From contig JAHEET010000002.1 in the NCBI GenBank assembly GCA_024640565.1, positions 186,001-250,000 on the forward strand: DNA of 64,000 nucleotides. The letters run 5' to 3'. Source of the DNA: Flavobacteriaceae bacterium. Lineage in GTDB: Bacteria > Bacteroidota > Bacteroidia > Flavobacteriales > Flavobacteriaceae. Of this stretch, positions 46,880-55,497 are shown in pieces. The number at the start of each line of letters is the position of its first letter. The first letter of the stretch is position 1. Both the position numbers and the translations under genes were made by a program. The notes under the pieces are model-generated. The model saw nothing but the letters and a program-made list of their open reading frames with translations, was not told where the DNA came from and did no database searches.

Positions 46880-47584
46880 TTAATCTCTCGACATAAAGAT
46901 GCTTAATACATACCAAAAAAGGAGCATTAATGAGGCAAACAATCCCAGAGAAGCAGGGATGTAATCTTCCACACCAAATTTACTGACCAAATTTGATGTT
47001 TGGTACAAAATACTTCCAGCAGCTAGTGCGCAAATTGCAACAGAAAACCATAAGCCTAAATTAAACCCAAACAAAGCGCCTGCGATAATCAATCCGATGG
47101 CTATAAAAAACCCAACAGAAAGCCCTGCTTTTAAGAAGGAGAAATCTTTTTTTGTGACAAACACAATTGATGAAATTCCGACAAACAACCCCAAGGTAAC
47201 AATGGCTGCTTGTTCTATTAAAGCATTCCCACTCTCTGTGTAAAAAATAGCAATGTACAATAAGGGAACAAAAATAAGTGCTTGCATAAACACATAGGCA
47301 GCATAGGCCAAGTATTGTTTGTTTTTATCGGCCGTTTTTAGTGCGGTATTTTCTGCATAGCTGGTAATAAACATAAATCCGCCCAGCATAATGAGCCATT
47401 TATAGCCTTCTGTCATCGAGAGCATAAACGTTACAACAGCCTCACTTTGTAACAAGAAATATTCAAAAATAATAAAGAGTAAAACCCCTCCAGCAACATG
47501 TTTATAGGTCTTTTTTAAAAATTCGACACGAACGTCATTGGTGGCGTTTATTAATAATGCTTTTTGATGATATGTGTTTTCCAT
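46880..47584 (-). CDS. Bax inhibitor-1 / YccA family membrane protein
   Basis: A 234-residue integral membrane protein with seven hydrophobic helices, as in the BI-1/YccA family. The best-known bacterial member, YccA, modulates the FtsH protease, while BsYetJ is a pH-sensitive calcium leak; which applies is not clear. Typical parts are the N-terminal FLKKTYKHVAGGVLLFIIFEYF and the acidic C-terminal region with VEDYIPASLGLFASLMLLF. It stands alone 63 bases after umuD and has its own terminator. Confidence 0.88.
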   Translation of the reverse strand: MENTYHQKALLINATNDVRVEFLKKTYKHVAGGVLLFIIFEYFLLQSEAVVTFMLSMTEGYKWLIMLGGFMFITSYAENTALKTADKNKQYLAYAAYVFMQALIFVPLLYIAIFYTESGNALIEQAAIVTLGLFVGISSIVFVTKKDFSFLKAGLSVGFFIAIGLIIAGALFGFNLGLWFSVAICALAAGSILYQTSNLVSKFGVEDYIPASLGLFASLMLLFWYVLSIFMSRD

Positions 47585-47647
47585 GCTTTTTTAATTTTAG
47601 TTTAAAGGTATTCTTTTTTCTAAAAAAAAGAAGTTTTAGGTGTAATT

Positions 47648-48085
47648 TTATACTTTTTTTATGACACTGGTTACAATTCCCCAAATGACAAGATCGGTCT
47701 CTTCGGTAATTTTTATTACTGGATAATTGGGGTTTTCTGGCTGTAGCCAAACGTTATCTCCCTCTACACGCAAACGCTTTACGGTAAATTCACCCTCTAA
47801 AAAACAAACTGCTATTTTGTTGTTTTCAGGTTCTAAGCTTCGATCGATTACTAACAAATCGTTATCGTCCAAGCCCGCACCAATCATCGATTGTCCACTC
47901 ACTTTTGCAAAAAAAGTAGCTTCTTTATTTGTAATTAACTCATCATCTAAAGAAATTCGAGTTTCTTTAAAATCGTCTGCTGGCGATGGGAATCCTGCGG
48001 AAATTCCAGCATCAATTAAAATAGCGCCGTTTCCAGAAGTGGTTTTTGGGGTAAAAAAAGTAATTGTTTTATTTTTTGTAGCCAT
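47648..48085 (-). CDS. umuD: Pol V autoproteolytic subunit UmuD
   Basis: A 145-residue S24-type self-cleaving protein, the accessory subunit of the translesion polymerase UmuC. The cleavage site is Ala30-Gly31 in SAGFPSPADDF. The catalytic dyad is Ser66 in SGQSMIGAG and Lys103 in GEFTVKRL. All are intact, so RecA-stimulated cleavage to UmuD' is expected. It starts 1 base after the umuC stop, so it is the second gene of the pair, the reverse of the enterobacterial umuDC order. Confidence 0.95.
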   Translation of the reverse strand: MATKNKTITFFTPKTTSGNGAILIDAGISAGFPSPADDFKETRISLDDELITNKEATFFAKVSGQSMIGAGLDDNDLLVIDRSLEPENNKIAVCFLEGEFTVKRLRVEGDNVWLQPENPNYPVIKITEETDLVIWGIVTSVIKKV

Positions 48086-48086
48086 A

Positions 48087-49343
48087 TTATTTTACAGTAA
48101 TAATTTCTTTAATATTGGTGGTAAATTTTGCCGACAACCTGTTTTGACGCATTTTCCAAGTGCGTTTTAAATCTTGATTTCCTAACTTAATCTTATCAGA
48201 TTTAAATTTTTTGTTTAGGGTATCGATTGCTGCCATTAAAGGCTTGTGTTTTGGGTTTTCGTGGGTAAATAAATTGAGTTGAAAATTGTCATTAGGAACG
48301 AGCCCCGCAACGATAACTCCGGCTCTTTTGTATTTTATTCCTTTTTTGTAAATCGTTTTTATAGCAGCTACTGCAGCATTGGCAATAACCAAAGTAGAAT
48401 CGGTTGGGTATGAAAAAACGATGGTTTTACTTGCGTTATGTTGTGGTAAGCTTGTTTGAAATCGATCGCTAGAAAGCTGCACAATAAGCATGTGGCAACT
48501 AGATTGTTGCGTTCGTAATTTTTCTGCGCCTCTAGCGGCAAAGGTAGAGATACGCTCTTTAATGTCTTCAAGATCCTCATAGGCATGTTCAAAACTACGG
48601 GTGGTTGCAATCATTTTCTTTGAAGAAATTCCTTCCATTGGTATTTTTGAAACCCCTTGTAAATCCTTTTGTAAGCGCCAAAGGACAATGGATAGATTTT
48701 TTAACACCCAATCACTTGGCAATTGTGTAAAATCCCAGGCAGTAGTACATCCTTTTGCGAGCAATCGTTTTTTTAAACGACGACCAATTCCCCAAACATT
48801 TCCAATTTTTGTCCATTTCAATGCTTTAATCCGATTCTCCTCAGAATCGATGACACAAATTCCTTTGGATTGTTTTAAGTTGGATCGGGCAATTTTGTTG
48901 GCTACTTTGCACAATGCTTTGGTGGGTGCAATGCCTACACAAGTAGGTATTCCGGTCCATTTTAAGACCCGACTCCTCATTTTTGTTGCATATTCGGAGA
49001 GGTCATAGTTTTCAAAACCCTCTAAATTCAAAAAAGATTCATCAATAGAGTAGATTTCTATTTCAGGAGAAAATTCTGCCAAAATATTCATTACTCTTGC
49101 GCTCATGTCTCCGTACAAAGGATAATTGGAAGATAATATGGTGATGTTTTTTTCTTTGCAAAAGCGTTCCCATTTAAAAATAGGGGCACCAAAAGGCAAT
49201 TCTAGTTTTTTTGCTTCATCACTTAAGGAAATTACACAGCCGTCATTATTGCTTAAGATAGCCACAGGTTTCCCTTGCAAGCTCGGATTAAAAACCCGCT
49301 CGCACGAAGCATAAAAATTATTGCAATCCACTAAGGCAAACAT
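48087..49343 (-). CDS. umuC: Y-family translesion DNA polymerase UmuC
   Basis: A 418-residue Pol V catalytic subunit. The N-terminus FALVDCNNFYASCERVFNP carries the first catalytic Asp and the steric gate Tyr/Phe region. The second acidic pair is in YSIDESFLNLEG. The helix-hairpin-helix TKIGNVWGIGRRLKKRL and a C-terminal little-finger domain follow. It bypasses lesions at stalled forks together with UmuD'2. A -7 box and a palindrome in the leader suggest damage-controlled expression. Confidence 0.95.
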   Translation of the reverse strand: MFALVDCNNFYASCERVFNPSLQGKPVAILSNNDGCVISLSDEAKKLELPFGAPIFKWERFCKEKNITILSSNYPLYGDMSARVMNILAEFSPEIEIYSIDESFLNLEGFENYDLSEYATKMRSRVLKWTGIPTCVGIAPTKALCKVANKIARSNLKQSKGICVIDSEENRIKALKWTKIGNVWGIGRRLKKRLLAKGCTTAWDFTQLPSDWVLKNLSIVLWRLQKDLQGVSKIPMEGISSKKMIATTRSFEHAYEDLEDIKERISTFAARGAEKLRTQQSSCHMLIVQLSSDRFQTSLPQHNASKTIVFSYPTDSTLVIANAAVAAIKTIYKKGIKYKRAGVIVAGLVPNDNFQLNLFTHENPKHKPLMAAIDTLNKKFKSDKIKLGNQDLKRTWKMRQNRLSAKFTTNIKEIITVK

Positions 49344-49387
49344 GTTATAGGGGTATTTAAAACAAGTAGTGAGTAGAAGATTTATTG

Positions 49388-49401
49388 AAGTAAATTCACT
49401 T
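49388..49401 (-). promoter_or_regulatory. Candidate operator in the umuC leader
   Basis: On the minus strand AAGTGAATTTACTT is a 14-base near-perfect palindrome (one mismatched pair). It lies just downstream of the predicted transcription start, where a damage-responsive repressor would block the promoter. It is not a known LexA box, so this is inference. Confidence 0.4.
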
Positions 49402-49413
49402 AAAATAAAAACA

Positions 49414-49421
49414 CAAAGTTA
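49414..49421 (-). promoter_or_regulatory. Bacteroidota -7 box for umuC-umuD
   Basis: On the minus strand this reads TAACTTTG, an exact TAnnTTTG, about 70 bases from the umuC ATG. Confidence 0.5.
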
Positions 49422-49469
49422 CGTTAGTTTTTGAAATTTTTTAAGACATTTATTACATAAAAAAGAAAC

Positions 49470-50975
49470 TTAAAAACTTTTCATAGCCACTTTATTATAA
49501 GCACTTTTCAATTTTTTAATTACAGGAGCTATTTCATCTTCATTTAGATGCCCAAAACCCAACCGAATCGCACAAGTGTTTTTATTCTGATATAGTACAA
49601 CTTTTGGTAGAAATAAGTCAATCTTTTGAGCCTCTTCAGCAAGTTTTACTAAGGATATTTTAGGTTGAAATTGTACCCAAATCGCCAATCCTCCAGTGGG
49701 AATATTCCAAGTTGCTGTTTTTGCAAAGTATTTTGTTAATTGCTCACACAAAGTATCTCTTCGCTGCTTGTATATTAGAATGTTTTTTTTCATCAGGCGA
49801 TGAATTTCACCTTCATTAATTAATTCCGACAGTATTTGTTCTTGTATTAAATCTCCTTGTTTGTCTAATAATTGCAGATAATTTTTTGCTTCCAAGATTA
49901 GATTTTCAGGCCCTACAACAAAGCCAGTTTGAAAACTTGGAAATAATGATTGCCCCAGTTTTCCTAAATAAATAACGACCCCCTTATTATCGGCACTTGC
50001 CATCGGTGTCATTGGAGCCTCTTCAAATTGAAAATCATAATCATAATCATCCTCAATAATAGCAAATTCATATGTCTCTGCAAGTTCTAGTAAGGCTAAG
50101 CGGCGTTTTTCACTCAATTTTACTGTGGTAGGATAATCTCTATGTGCGCATACATACACACACCGAATACTTCCTTTTATAAAATGAGTTCTTATGTATT
50201 CAACATCCAATCCTTCATTATCTACAGGAATTGCTCTGATACTGGCTCCTGATTGTTGAAAAATCATATTTGAAGCATAATTGCTCAAATGCCCTACCAA
50301 TACGATATCGTTTTGTTTTATTAACAGTTGCGACACAACGTATAAACTCATTTCTGCACTCCTTGTATTTACTAAGTTCTTGGGAGCTATATGAAAACCT
50401 CTAGTGGCATTTAAATAATTACATAACTGTGTTTGAAATAGTGTTCCCGAAATTTTGTCGGATCTGCTCCATTTTTTTATTAATGTTTTTCGTTTCATTG
50501 CAGCGCTGTACCATCTTATAAATTGATGTACTGGATGCAAACGTAAGTCTGGTTTTCCATCATTAATCGTATACGTTGCATTTGTTAACTGAATTGTTGA
50601 TGCTAAATGAAATGTTTTTTGAAAAGGGAATCCTGTTGTTTTCGCCGCGTTGTATACTTGATTTATTTTTTGTGTAGGGATTTTTATGGTTGCTGTTTTT
50701 TGTACTGGTTTCAAAATAAATGTTCCTTTATTTGGGATTATTTCAACCCAACCAAGGGAGGATAACTCCTCGTAGATGGCGACAGCGGTATTTCTATGAA
50801 TTTTTAATAACTTTCCTAAGACACGAGTTCCGGGCAACATGGTTCCTTCAGATAAATACTGACGTTGTATTGCATGTATAATTTGCTGTGAAACCTGAAC
50901 ATATAAAGGCTGCGAGATCGATTTATCAAAATCAATGAGTTGTTTTAGAAGAATGTTCACCGGACTATCTGTCAT
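49470..50975 (-). CDS. MocR-type transcriptional regulator (GntR HTH fused to aminotransferase-like domain), PLP lysine replaced
   Basis: A 501-residue regulator. Residues 15-88 form a GntR winged helix (QPLYVQVSQQIIHAI, LPGTRVLGKLLKIHRNTAVA, GWVEIIPNKGTFIL). The rest is a fold-type I aminotransferase domain. The aspartate for the PLP ring nitrogen is present (IIEDDYDYDF) and the C-terminal Arg is in AIRLGFGHL. At the place of the Schiff-base lysine, where MocR proteins have G-(S/T)-F-S-K-T, this protein reads GKLGQSLFP, with Gln342; a lysine lies three residues earlier (339). So covalent PLP binding is doubtful. It is divergent, by 67 bases, from a TonB receptor gene, its probable target. 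Three C(C/T)GGAC half-sites lie there. Confidence 0.9.
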   Translation of the reverse strand: MTDSPVNILLKQLIDFDKSISQPLYVQVSQQIIHAIQRQYLSEGTMLPGTRVLGKLLKIHRNTAVAIYEELSSLGWVEIIPNKGTFILKPVQKTATIKIPTQKINQVYNAAKTTGFPFQKTFHLASTIQLTNATYTINDGKPDLRLHPVHQFIRWYSAAMKRKTLIKKWSRSDKISGTLFQTQLCNYLNATRGFHIAPKNLVNTRSAEMSLYVVSQLLIKQNDIVLVGHLSNYASNMIFQQSGASIRAIPVDNEGLDVEYIRTHFIKGSIRCVYVCAHRDYPTTVKLSEKRRLALLELAETYEFAIIEDDYDYDFQFEEAPMTPMASADNKGVVIYLGKLGQSLFPSFQTGFVVGPENLILEAKNYLQLLDKQGDLIQEQILSELINEGEIHRLMKKNILIYKQRRDTLCEQLTKYFAKTATWNIPTGGLAIWVQFQPKISLVKLAEEAQKIDLFLPKVVLYQNKNTCAIRLGFGHLNEDEIAPVIKKLKSAYNKVAMKSF

Positions 50976-51004
50976 TTTAATACTGGACTAGTTTAATCGT
51001 CCGG
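50960..51004. promoter_or_regulatory. Candidate MocR operator: three half-sites
   Basis: CCGGAC (50960-50965, inside the first codons of the regulator) and CTGGAC (50983-50988) form a direct repeat spaced 23 bases. GTCCGG (50999-51004) is an inverted copy, ten bases after the second. Characterised MocR regulators often bind direct repeats plus an inverted half-site at divergent promoters, so this fits autoregulation and control of the receptor. Confidence 0.45.
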
Positions 51005-51042
51005 AAAGTTACCACTTTTGTTGCGTTATAAATCACGATCTC

Positions 51043-52869
51043 ATGAAAATTAAAATTACGTCATTAATTGTTGTATTATTTTGTGCTTTACAGGCAAAGG
51101 CACAATTCCAACCGGTAAAAATAGATACTTTAAAAGAAGTGATTATTACTTCTACTAGAATCGATTTACCATTCAAAGAAAATTCACGCACCCTACAAAT
51201 TATCACTTCAAAAGACATTGCAAACAGTGCGGCGACAAACGTTGCCGATATACTGCAACAGGTGGTTGGGGTAGATATTAGAAGACGAGGAACTGCTGGG
51301 AGTCAGGCAGACTTGTACATTCGAGGAGGAGGTTTTGACCAAACATTGTTGTTAATAGACGGCATAAAAATGGACGATGCACAAACAGGGCATCATACAA
51401 TGAACGCCGCTCTGCCACTTGAGGTGATTGAACGCATTGAGATTATTAAAGGTCCCGCTGCAAGAATTTTTGGTCAAAACGCATTTACGGGTGCCATTAA
51501 TATTGTTACCAAAAAGAAGTTGGCAAATACGCTCTCTGTAAATACTGAAACAGGTTCTTTTGACCAGTTGAATGCGGCTGTAACTGTTGGTTCTGAATTT
51601 GAAAACAGTTCCATTATTGCTCACATTGGCGCACTTACTTCTGGAGGTTATAGAGAGAATTCAGATTATATGAATTACAATTATTTTCTAAAAGGTGTTT
51701 TTAATAAGAAAAAGCAACCCCTTGAAATGATTGCTACTTTTTTTGACAAGAAATTTGGGGCACAAAATTTCTACACCCCTGAGTCTTTTGGATTTAACGA
51801 GTATGAAGAAACTCAAAGTAGTTTGATTGGCGTTTCTACCACTTTTAAAACGGAAAAACTAAAGATTACACCAAGAGTATATTGGAAAAGAGGACAAGAT
51901 ATCTTTTTATTAAAAAGACAGGATCCTAGTTTTTTTAGAAACCAACACATTACTCATAAAGTAGGGGTAGAAACCAATGCTGCTTATACTTCCAATTTAG
52001 GAATTACAGGGTTTGGTTTAGATGTTTCTCGTGTTTCTATTAATAGTAACAACTTAGGAGATCGAAATCGAATGATGGCCAATTTGTTTTTAGAGCACCG
52101 ATTTAAAATTTTTAATGACAAATTAGACATTACACCAGGGGTTGCAGTAACCTATTTTTCTGATTTTAAATTTCATGCATTTCCAGGATTGGACCTTGGA
52201 ATTCAAGTATCGGATAATTTGAAACTTTATGGAAATGTAGGGACTAACTACAGAATTCCAACCTATACCGATTTGTTTTACAATTCTCCAAGCACAAGTG
52301 GAAATCCAGATTTGGCACCTGAAGAAGCGTTTTCAACAGAAATAGGGTTGAAATATAATGCCTCAAGATTTTCTTATTCAGCGGCTTTTTTCAATAGAAA
52401 ATCAGACAATTTAATAGATTATGTACGAGCAAATACGGCTACGAGTGTTTTTACTGCAACCAATATCGCGGAAGTAAAAACAACAGGATTTGAGCTGGAC
52501 GGTTCCTATCGTTTCAAAGCCAACAAATTCAATCAAACCATCGCTTTTGGATACGCGTATTTAAACGATGATATTTTAGATCAAAACAAAGACCTCTCAA
52601 GGTATTCTTTAAATACCTTAAAACATCAATTTACAACACGTTTTAGTTCTCAGTTTTTCAAAAACGTACGACAAAACATCATCTATAAATATGCAGAACG
52701 TACTGTAGGGAGAAGTTATAATGTGCTAGATGCGTCTGTTATTGTAGATTTTAAGAAAACCAGCTTTACGCTTACGGCCAACAATCTTTTTGATGCGGCC
52801 TACATCGAATCTGGTTTTGTGCCGATGCCTCCAAGGGCTCTTTTGTTTGGAATGAGATTTGGTTTATAG
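51043..52869 (+). CDS. TonB-dependent outer-membrane receptor (BtuB/vitamin-type, short)
   Basis: A 608-residue receptor without the carboxypeptidase-like domain. Its signal peptide ends LQAKAQ. A TonB-box-like segment LKEVIITSTRIDLPF is followed by a plug (VADILQQVVGVDIRRRG, LYIRGGGFDQTLLLIDG, and IEIIKGPAARIFGQNAF) and a 22-strand barrel ending MRFGL with a terminal aromatic-rich strand. Size and plug style match the BtuB-like class, which imports cofactors or metal chelates. The substrate is unknown. Divergence from a MocR-type regulator hints at an amine, vitamin B6-like or amino-acid-derived ligand, which is inference only. Confidence 0.88.
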   Translation: MKIKITSLIVVLFCALQAKAQFQPVKIDTLKEVIITSTRIDLPFKENSRTLQIITSKDIANSAATNVADILQQVVGVDIRRRGTAGSQADLYIRGGGFDQTLLLIDGIKMDDAQTGHHTMNAALPLEVIERIEIIKGPAARIFGQNAFTGAINIVTKKKLANTLSVNTETGSFDQLNAAVTVGSEFENSSIIAHIGALTSGGYRENSDYMNYNYFLKGVFNKKKQPLEMIATFFDKKFGAQNFYTPESFGFNEYEETQSSLIGVSTTFKTEKLKITPRVYWKRGQDIFLLKRQDPSFFRNQHITHKVGVETNAAYTSNLGITGFGLDVSRVSINSNNLGDRNRMMANLFLEHRFKIFNDKLDITPGVAVTYFSDFKFHAFPGLDLGIQVSDNLKLYGNVGTNYRIPTYTDLFYNSPSTSGNPDLAPEEAFSTEIGLKYNASRFSYSAAFFNRKSDNLIDYVRANTATSVFTATNIAEVKTTGFELDGSYRFKANKFNQTIAFGYAYLNDDILDQNKDLSRYSLNTLKHQFTTRFSSQFFKNVRQNIIYKYAERTVGRSYNVLDASVIVDFKKTSFTLTANNLFDAAYIESGFVPMPPRALLFGMRFGL

Positions 52870-52892
52870 CCTATAAATTACAATTAATTGCG

Positions 52893-52926
52893 AAATGCCT
52901 CGAGAAGAATTCTCGAGGCATTTTTG
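52893..52926 (+). terminator. Intrinsic terminator of the TonB receptor gene
   Basis: A perfect 14-bp stem (AAATGCCTCGAGAA and complement) with a GAA loop and a T-run. The next 165 bases, up to 53091, show no gene or clear motif. Confidence 0.92.
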
Positions 52927-53091
52927 CATTTTATGAAGTCAATTTTAACTCTAAAAGAATCCTAGTTCTTTAGTATGCTTATCCTATAAAATACGGGTTT
53001 TTTTAAAAATTCTTTGAAGTCAGATACTAGTTTCTCTAATTTAATGAAGTTTATGTACCTTGCTTGCGACTAATTAAAAAAAGACCTCTTT

Positions 53092-53247
53092 ATGAAAGCT
53101 TGTCCACGTTGCAAATCGGTGTCAAAGCACAGAATGAAAAGAAAAGGGATTGCTAGACTCATGCCTGGGAGTAAAGCCTATGCTTGTGATCATTGCAATA
53201 ATCAATATGGATGGATTTCATTTTTAAATAGAAGTTTTTCATCATAA
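53092..53247 (+). CDS. Tiny zinc-ribbon protein (51 residues)
   Basis: The ATG at 53092 opens MKACPRCKSVSKHRMKRKGI and the protein ends FLNRSFSS. Two CxxC knuckles, CPRC (residues 4-7) and CDHC (32-35), are 24 residues apart, a typical zinc-ribbon spacing, with a strongly basic stretch between them. The function is unknown; nucleic-acid or protein contact is a reasonable guess. It is a stand-alone gene, bounded by a terminator on either side (52893-52926 and 53246-53276), which supports its being a true gene. No perfect -7 box is seen; TACCTTGC near 53056 is the closest. Confidence 0.75.
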   Translation: MKACPRCKSVSKHRMKRKGIARLMPGSKAYACDHCNNQYGWISFLNRSFSS

Positions 53248-53276
53248 AAAAACGCTCCATTGGAGCGTTTTTTTAT
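53246..53276. terminator. Bidirectional intrinsic terminator
   Basis: AACGCTCCA and its complement around a one-base loop, with seven-base A and T runs. It lies between the zinc-ribbon gene and the converging rseP. Confidence 0.93.
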
Positions 53277-53293
53277 TTCAAGAAGTTTAAATC

Positions 53294-54643
53294 TTATTTA
53301 AAGAGTTTAAATACATCATTTCCATTTGCAAATAGTAACAAGGCTACTAATAGGAGAAATCCTACAATTTGTGCATATTCCAAGAATTTATCACTTGGTT
53401 TTTTCCCAGTTATCATTTCCCAAAGTGTAAATACAACATGTCCTCCATCTAAAGCAGGTATTGGCAATAGATTCATAAAACCTAACATGATTGATAAGAA
53501 TGCTGTAATATTCCAGAAAGACGCTGCGCTCCATTCTGAAGGAAAAATACTACCGATGGAAATAAACCCACCCAAACCTTTGTAGGCACCAGTACTTGGA
53601 TTAAATATTTTCTTCAATTGCTTAACATAATTGGTTAGTGTTGTCCAAGACTTGTTGAAACCAGCAGGGATTGCTTCAGAAAAAGAATACTCAATTTCTG
53701 CCAATTTGTAGTAGCCCAATTTTTCTAAATCTGAATAAGGAATTGGGCTAAAGACCACTCCAATATACCCAGCATCTGAAACGGCAACCGGTACCTCTTC
53801 TTGAATACCATTTCTTTGTACCGTTATCGAAATGTCTTGACCGCTATAGTTGTCTAAAATAGCTTTTGCCTCATCGTAGTATTTAATTGAATTTCCATTG
53901 ATGGCTGTAATAAAATCTTTCGCTTTTAAATTGCTTTTTGCATTCAAAGAATCTTTTTGAATCTCTCCAATGATAAAAGGATATCTTGGGGTTACAATTG
54001 GACCTTCTGCATTCTTTTTTCGGTCAATTAATTTTGAGATGAAATTTACCGGCAAATCGTTGGTAATTTTTTCTCCTTTTCTTTCTAAGGTAAAACGATT
54101 TCCATTGATAAAACCAATAGTGATCTCGCTGAATTTTCGAACTTTTTCTCCATCAATTGTTAAAATCTTATCCCCATTTTGCAAACCAATTTCTGACGCT
54201 AGTTCGCCTTGCACCCAAACACCATCCTGTACGCTATCGTTTGGTAAGAATTTTTCACCATAGCTCCACATTAAACAGATATAAATAAAAATTCCCAAAA
54301 CGAAGTTTACAAAAACCCCTCCAAGCATAATGATCAAACGTTGCCAAGCGGGTTTAGAACGAAACTCCCAAGGTTTCGGTGCTTCTTTCATTTGTTCTGT
54401 ATCCATGCTTTCATCTATCATTCCAGATATTTTTACATATCCTCCTAATGGAATCCATCCAATTCCGTAAACAGTATCACCAATCTTTTTCTTAAAAATG
54501 GAGAACTTGTAATCAAAGAACAAGTAAAATTTCTCTACACGGGTCTTAAATAACTTTGCAGGAATAAAATGACCTAGTTCGTGTAAAACAATAAGTAAAG
54601 AAAGGCTTAGAATAAATTGAGATGCTTTTATTAATATTTCCAT
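53294..54643 (-). CDS. rseP: RIP metalloprotease RseP (site-2 protease)
   Basis: A 449-residue inner-membrane protease that cuts transmembrane anti-sigma factors and remnant signal peptides. The ATG at 54641-54643 gives MEILIKASQFILS; a longer frame upstream runs through the -7 box. The zinc motif HELGH is at residues 21-25, a PDZ region covers about residues 120-290 (two PDZ-like parts, including KDFITAINGNSIKYYDEA), and the third zinc-site motif is NLLPIPALDGGHVVF near the C-terminus. Four membrane segments are expected. Confidence 0.96.
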   Translation of the reverse strand: MEILIKASQFILSLSLLIVLHELGHFIPAKLFKTRVEKFYLFFDYKFSIFKKKIGDTVYGIGWIPLGGYVKISGMIDESMDTEQMKEAPKPWEFRSKPAWQRLIIMLGGVFVNFVLGIFIYICLMWSYGEKFLPNDSVQDGVWVQGELASEIGLQNGDKILTIDGEKVRKFSEITIGFINGNRFTLERKGEKITNDLPVNFISKLIDRKKNAEGPIVTPRYPFIIGEIQKDSLNAKSNLKAKDFITAINGNSIKYYDEAKAILDNYSGQDISITVQRNGIQEEVPVAVSDAGYIGVVFSPIPYSDLEKLGYYKLAEIEYSFSEAIPAGFNKSWTTLTNYVKQLKKIFNPSTGAYKGLGGFISIGSIFPSEWSAASFWNITAFLSIMLGFMNLLPIPALDGGHVVFTLWEMITGKKPSDKFLEYAQIVGFLLLVALLLFANGNDVFKLFK

Positions 54644-54671
54644 GTGGTGTGTTATCAAAATTTTGAACGAG

Positions 54672-54679
54672 CAAATGTA
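54672..54679 (-). promoter_or_regulatory. Bacteroidota -7 box for rseP
   Basis: On the minus strand this reads TACATTTG, an exact TAnnTTTG, 28 bases from the rseP ATG. Confidence 0.55.
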
Positions 54680-54787
54680 CGTATTTAAAGAGCGTTTTGA
54701 AAACATGTGTTTGGCTAGATGTATAATTTAACACAGATTTTAGAACCTATTTATAATTCCTTCCTTTTTTAGCGTTTTTTTATGTTG

Positions 54788-54795
54788 TAAATTTG
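54788..54795 (+). promoter_or_regulatory. Bacteroidota -7 box for the SCO gene
   Basis: TAAATTTG, an exact TAnnTTTG, 17 bases ahead of the ATG at 54813. Confidence 0.6.
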
Positions 54796-54812
54796 CACAA
54801 ACAGCACTTATA

Positions 54813-55493
54813 ATGAATATCAATTTCTTTAAAAAATCTTTTCCAACACTCATTTTTTTAGGCCTGTTTTCTTTCATTGCACTTCCTGTTTTTTATCACT
54901 TATTGAAAGTGGAAAAAAAATTAAAGATTTATAATCCAGCAGATGTAAACCCTCGTTTGGTTGATAAAAACTTAAAGCACATTCAAAAAAACCATACCAT
55001 CGCTAATTTTGAACTTATCAATCAAAATGGTGAAACCATTACCAATAAGGATTATAAGGATAAAATTTACATTGCCGATTTCTTTTTTACGCGCTGTCCA
55101 TCTATTTGTATTCCCATGGCATTTCACATGGGAGAATTGCAAAAAACATACATTAATGATCCAGATATCATGTTCTTGTCACACTCGGTAACACCCACTA
55201 TAGATAGTGTTTCCGTGCTAAAAGCATATGCCATTGATAAAGGGGTTGTTGATGGTAAATGGAATGTGACTACAGGAAACAAAAAACACATTTATGATTT
55301 GGCGCGCAAAAGCTATTTTGCGGTTATTGATGAAGGTACTGGCGATGAAAATGATTTTATTCATACAGAACAATTTGTATTGATAGACAAAGAAAGACGT
55401 ATTCGGGGATATTATGATGGGACCGAATCGGAAGCCATGGAAAAACTCAAAGAAGATCTTGTTTTGTTAAAAGCAGAATATGCGAAGGAATAA
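54813..55493 (+). CDS. SCO1/SenC family protein
   Basis: A 226-residue thioredoxin-fold protein with one N-terminal membrane anchor (TLIFLGLFSFIALPVFYHL), so its domain faces the periplasm. The copper-binding/redox cysteines are Cys95 and Cys99 in TRCPSICIP and the partner histidine is His184 in FIHTEQF. SCO proteins deliver copper to the CuA site of cytochrome c oxidase or keep its cysteines reduced. It ends just before the feoA operator and has its own promoter, so it is not clearly part of the feo operon. Confidence 0.94.
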   Translation: MNINFFKKSFPTLIFLGLFSFIALPVFYHLLKVEKKLKIYNPADVNPRLVDKNLKHIQKNHTIANFELINQNGETITNKDYKDKIYIADFFFTRCPSICIPMAFHMGELQKTYINDPDIMFLSHSVTPTIDSVSVLKAYAIDKGVVDGKWNVTTGNKKHIYDLARKSYFAVIDEGTGDENDFIHTEQFVLIDKERRIRGYYDGTESEAMEKLKEDLVLLKAEYAKE

Positions 55494-55497
55494 CTTG

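Noticed and set aside
47727-48170. Plus-strand open frame (147 codons) covering umuD and the end of umuC
   Set aside because: Both minus-strand genes have all catalytic residues; the antisense product has no known motif.
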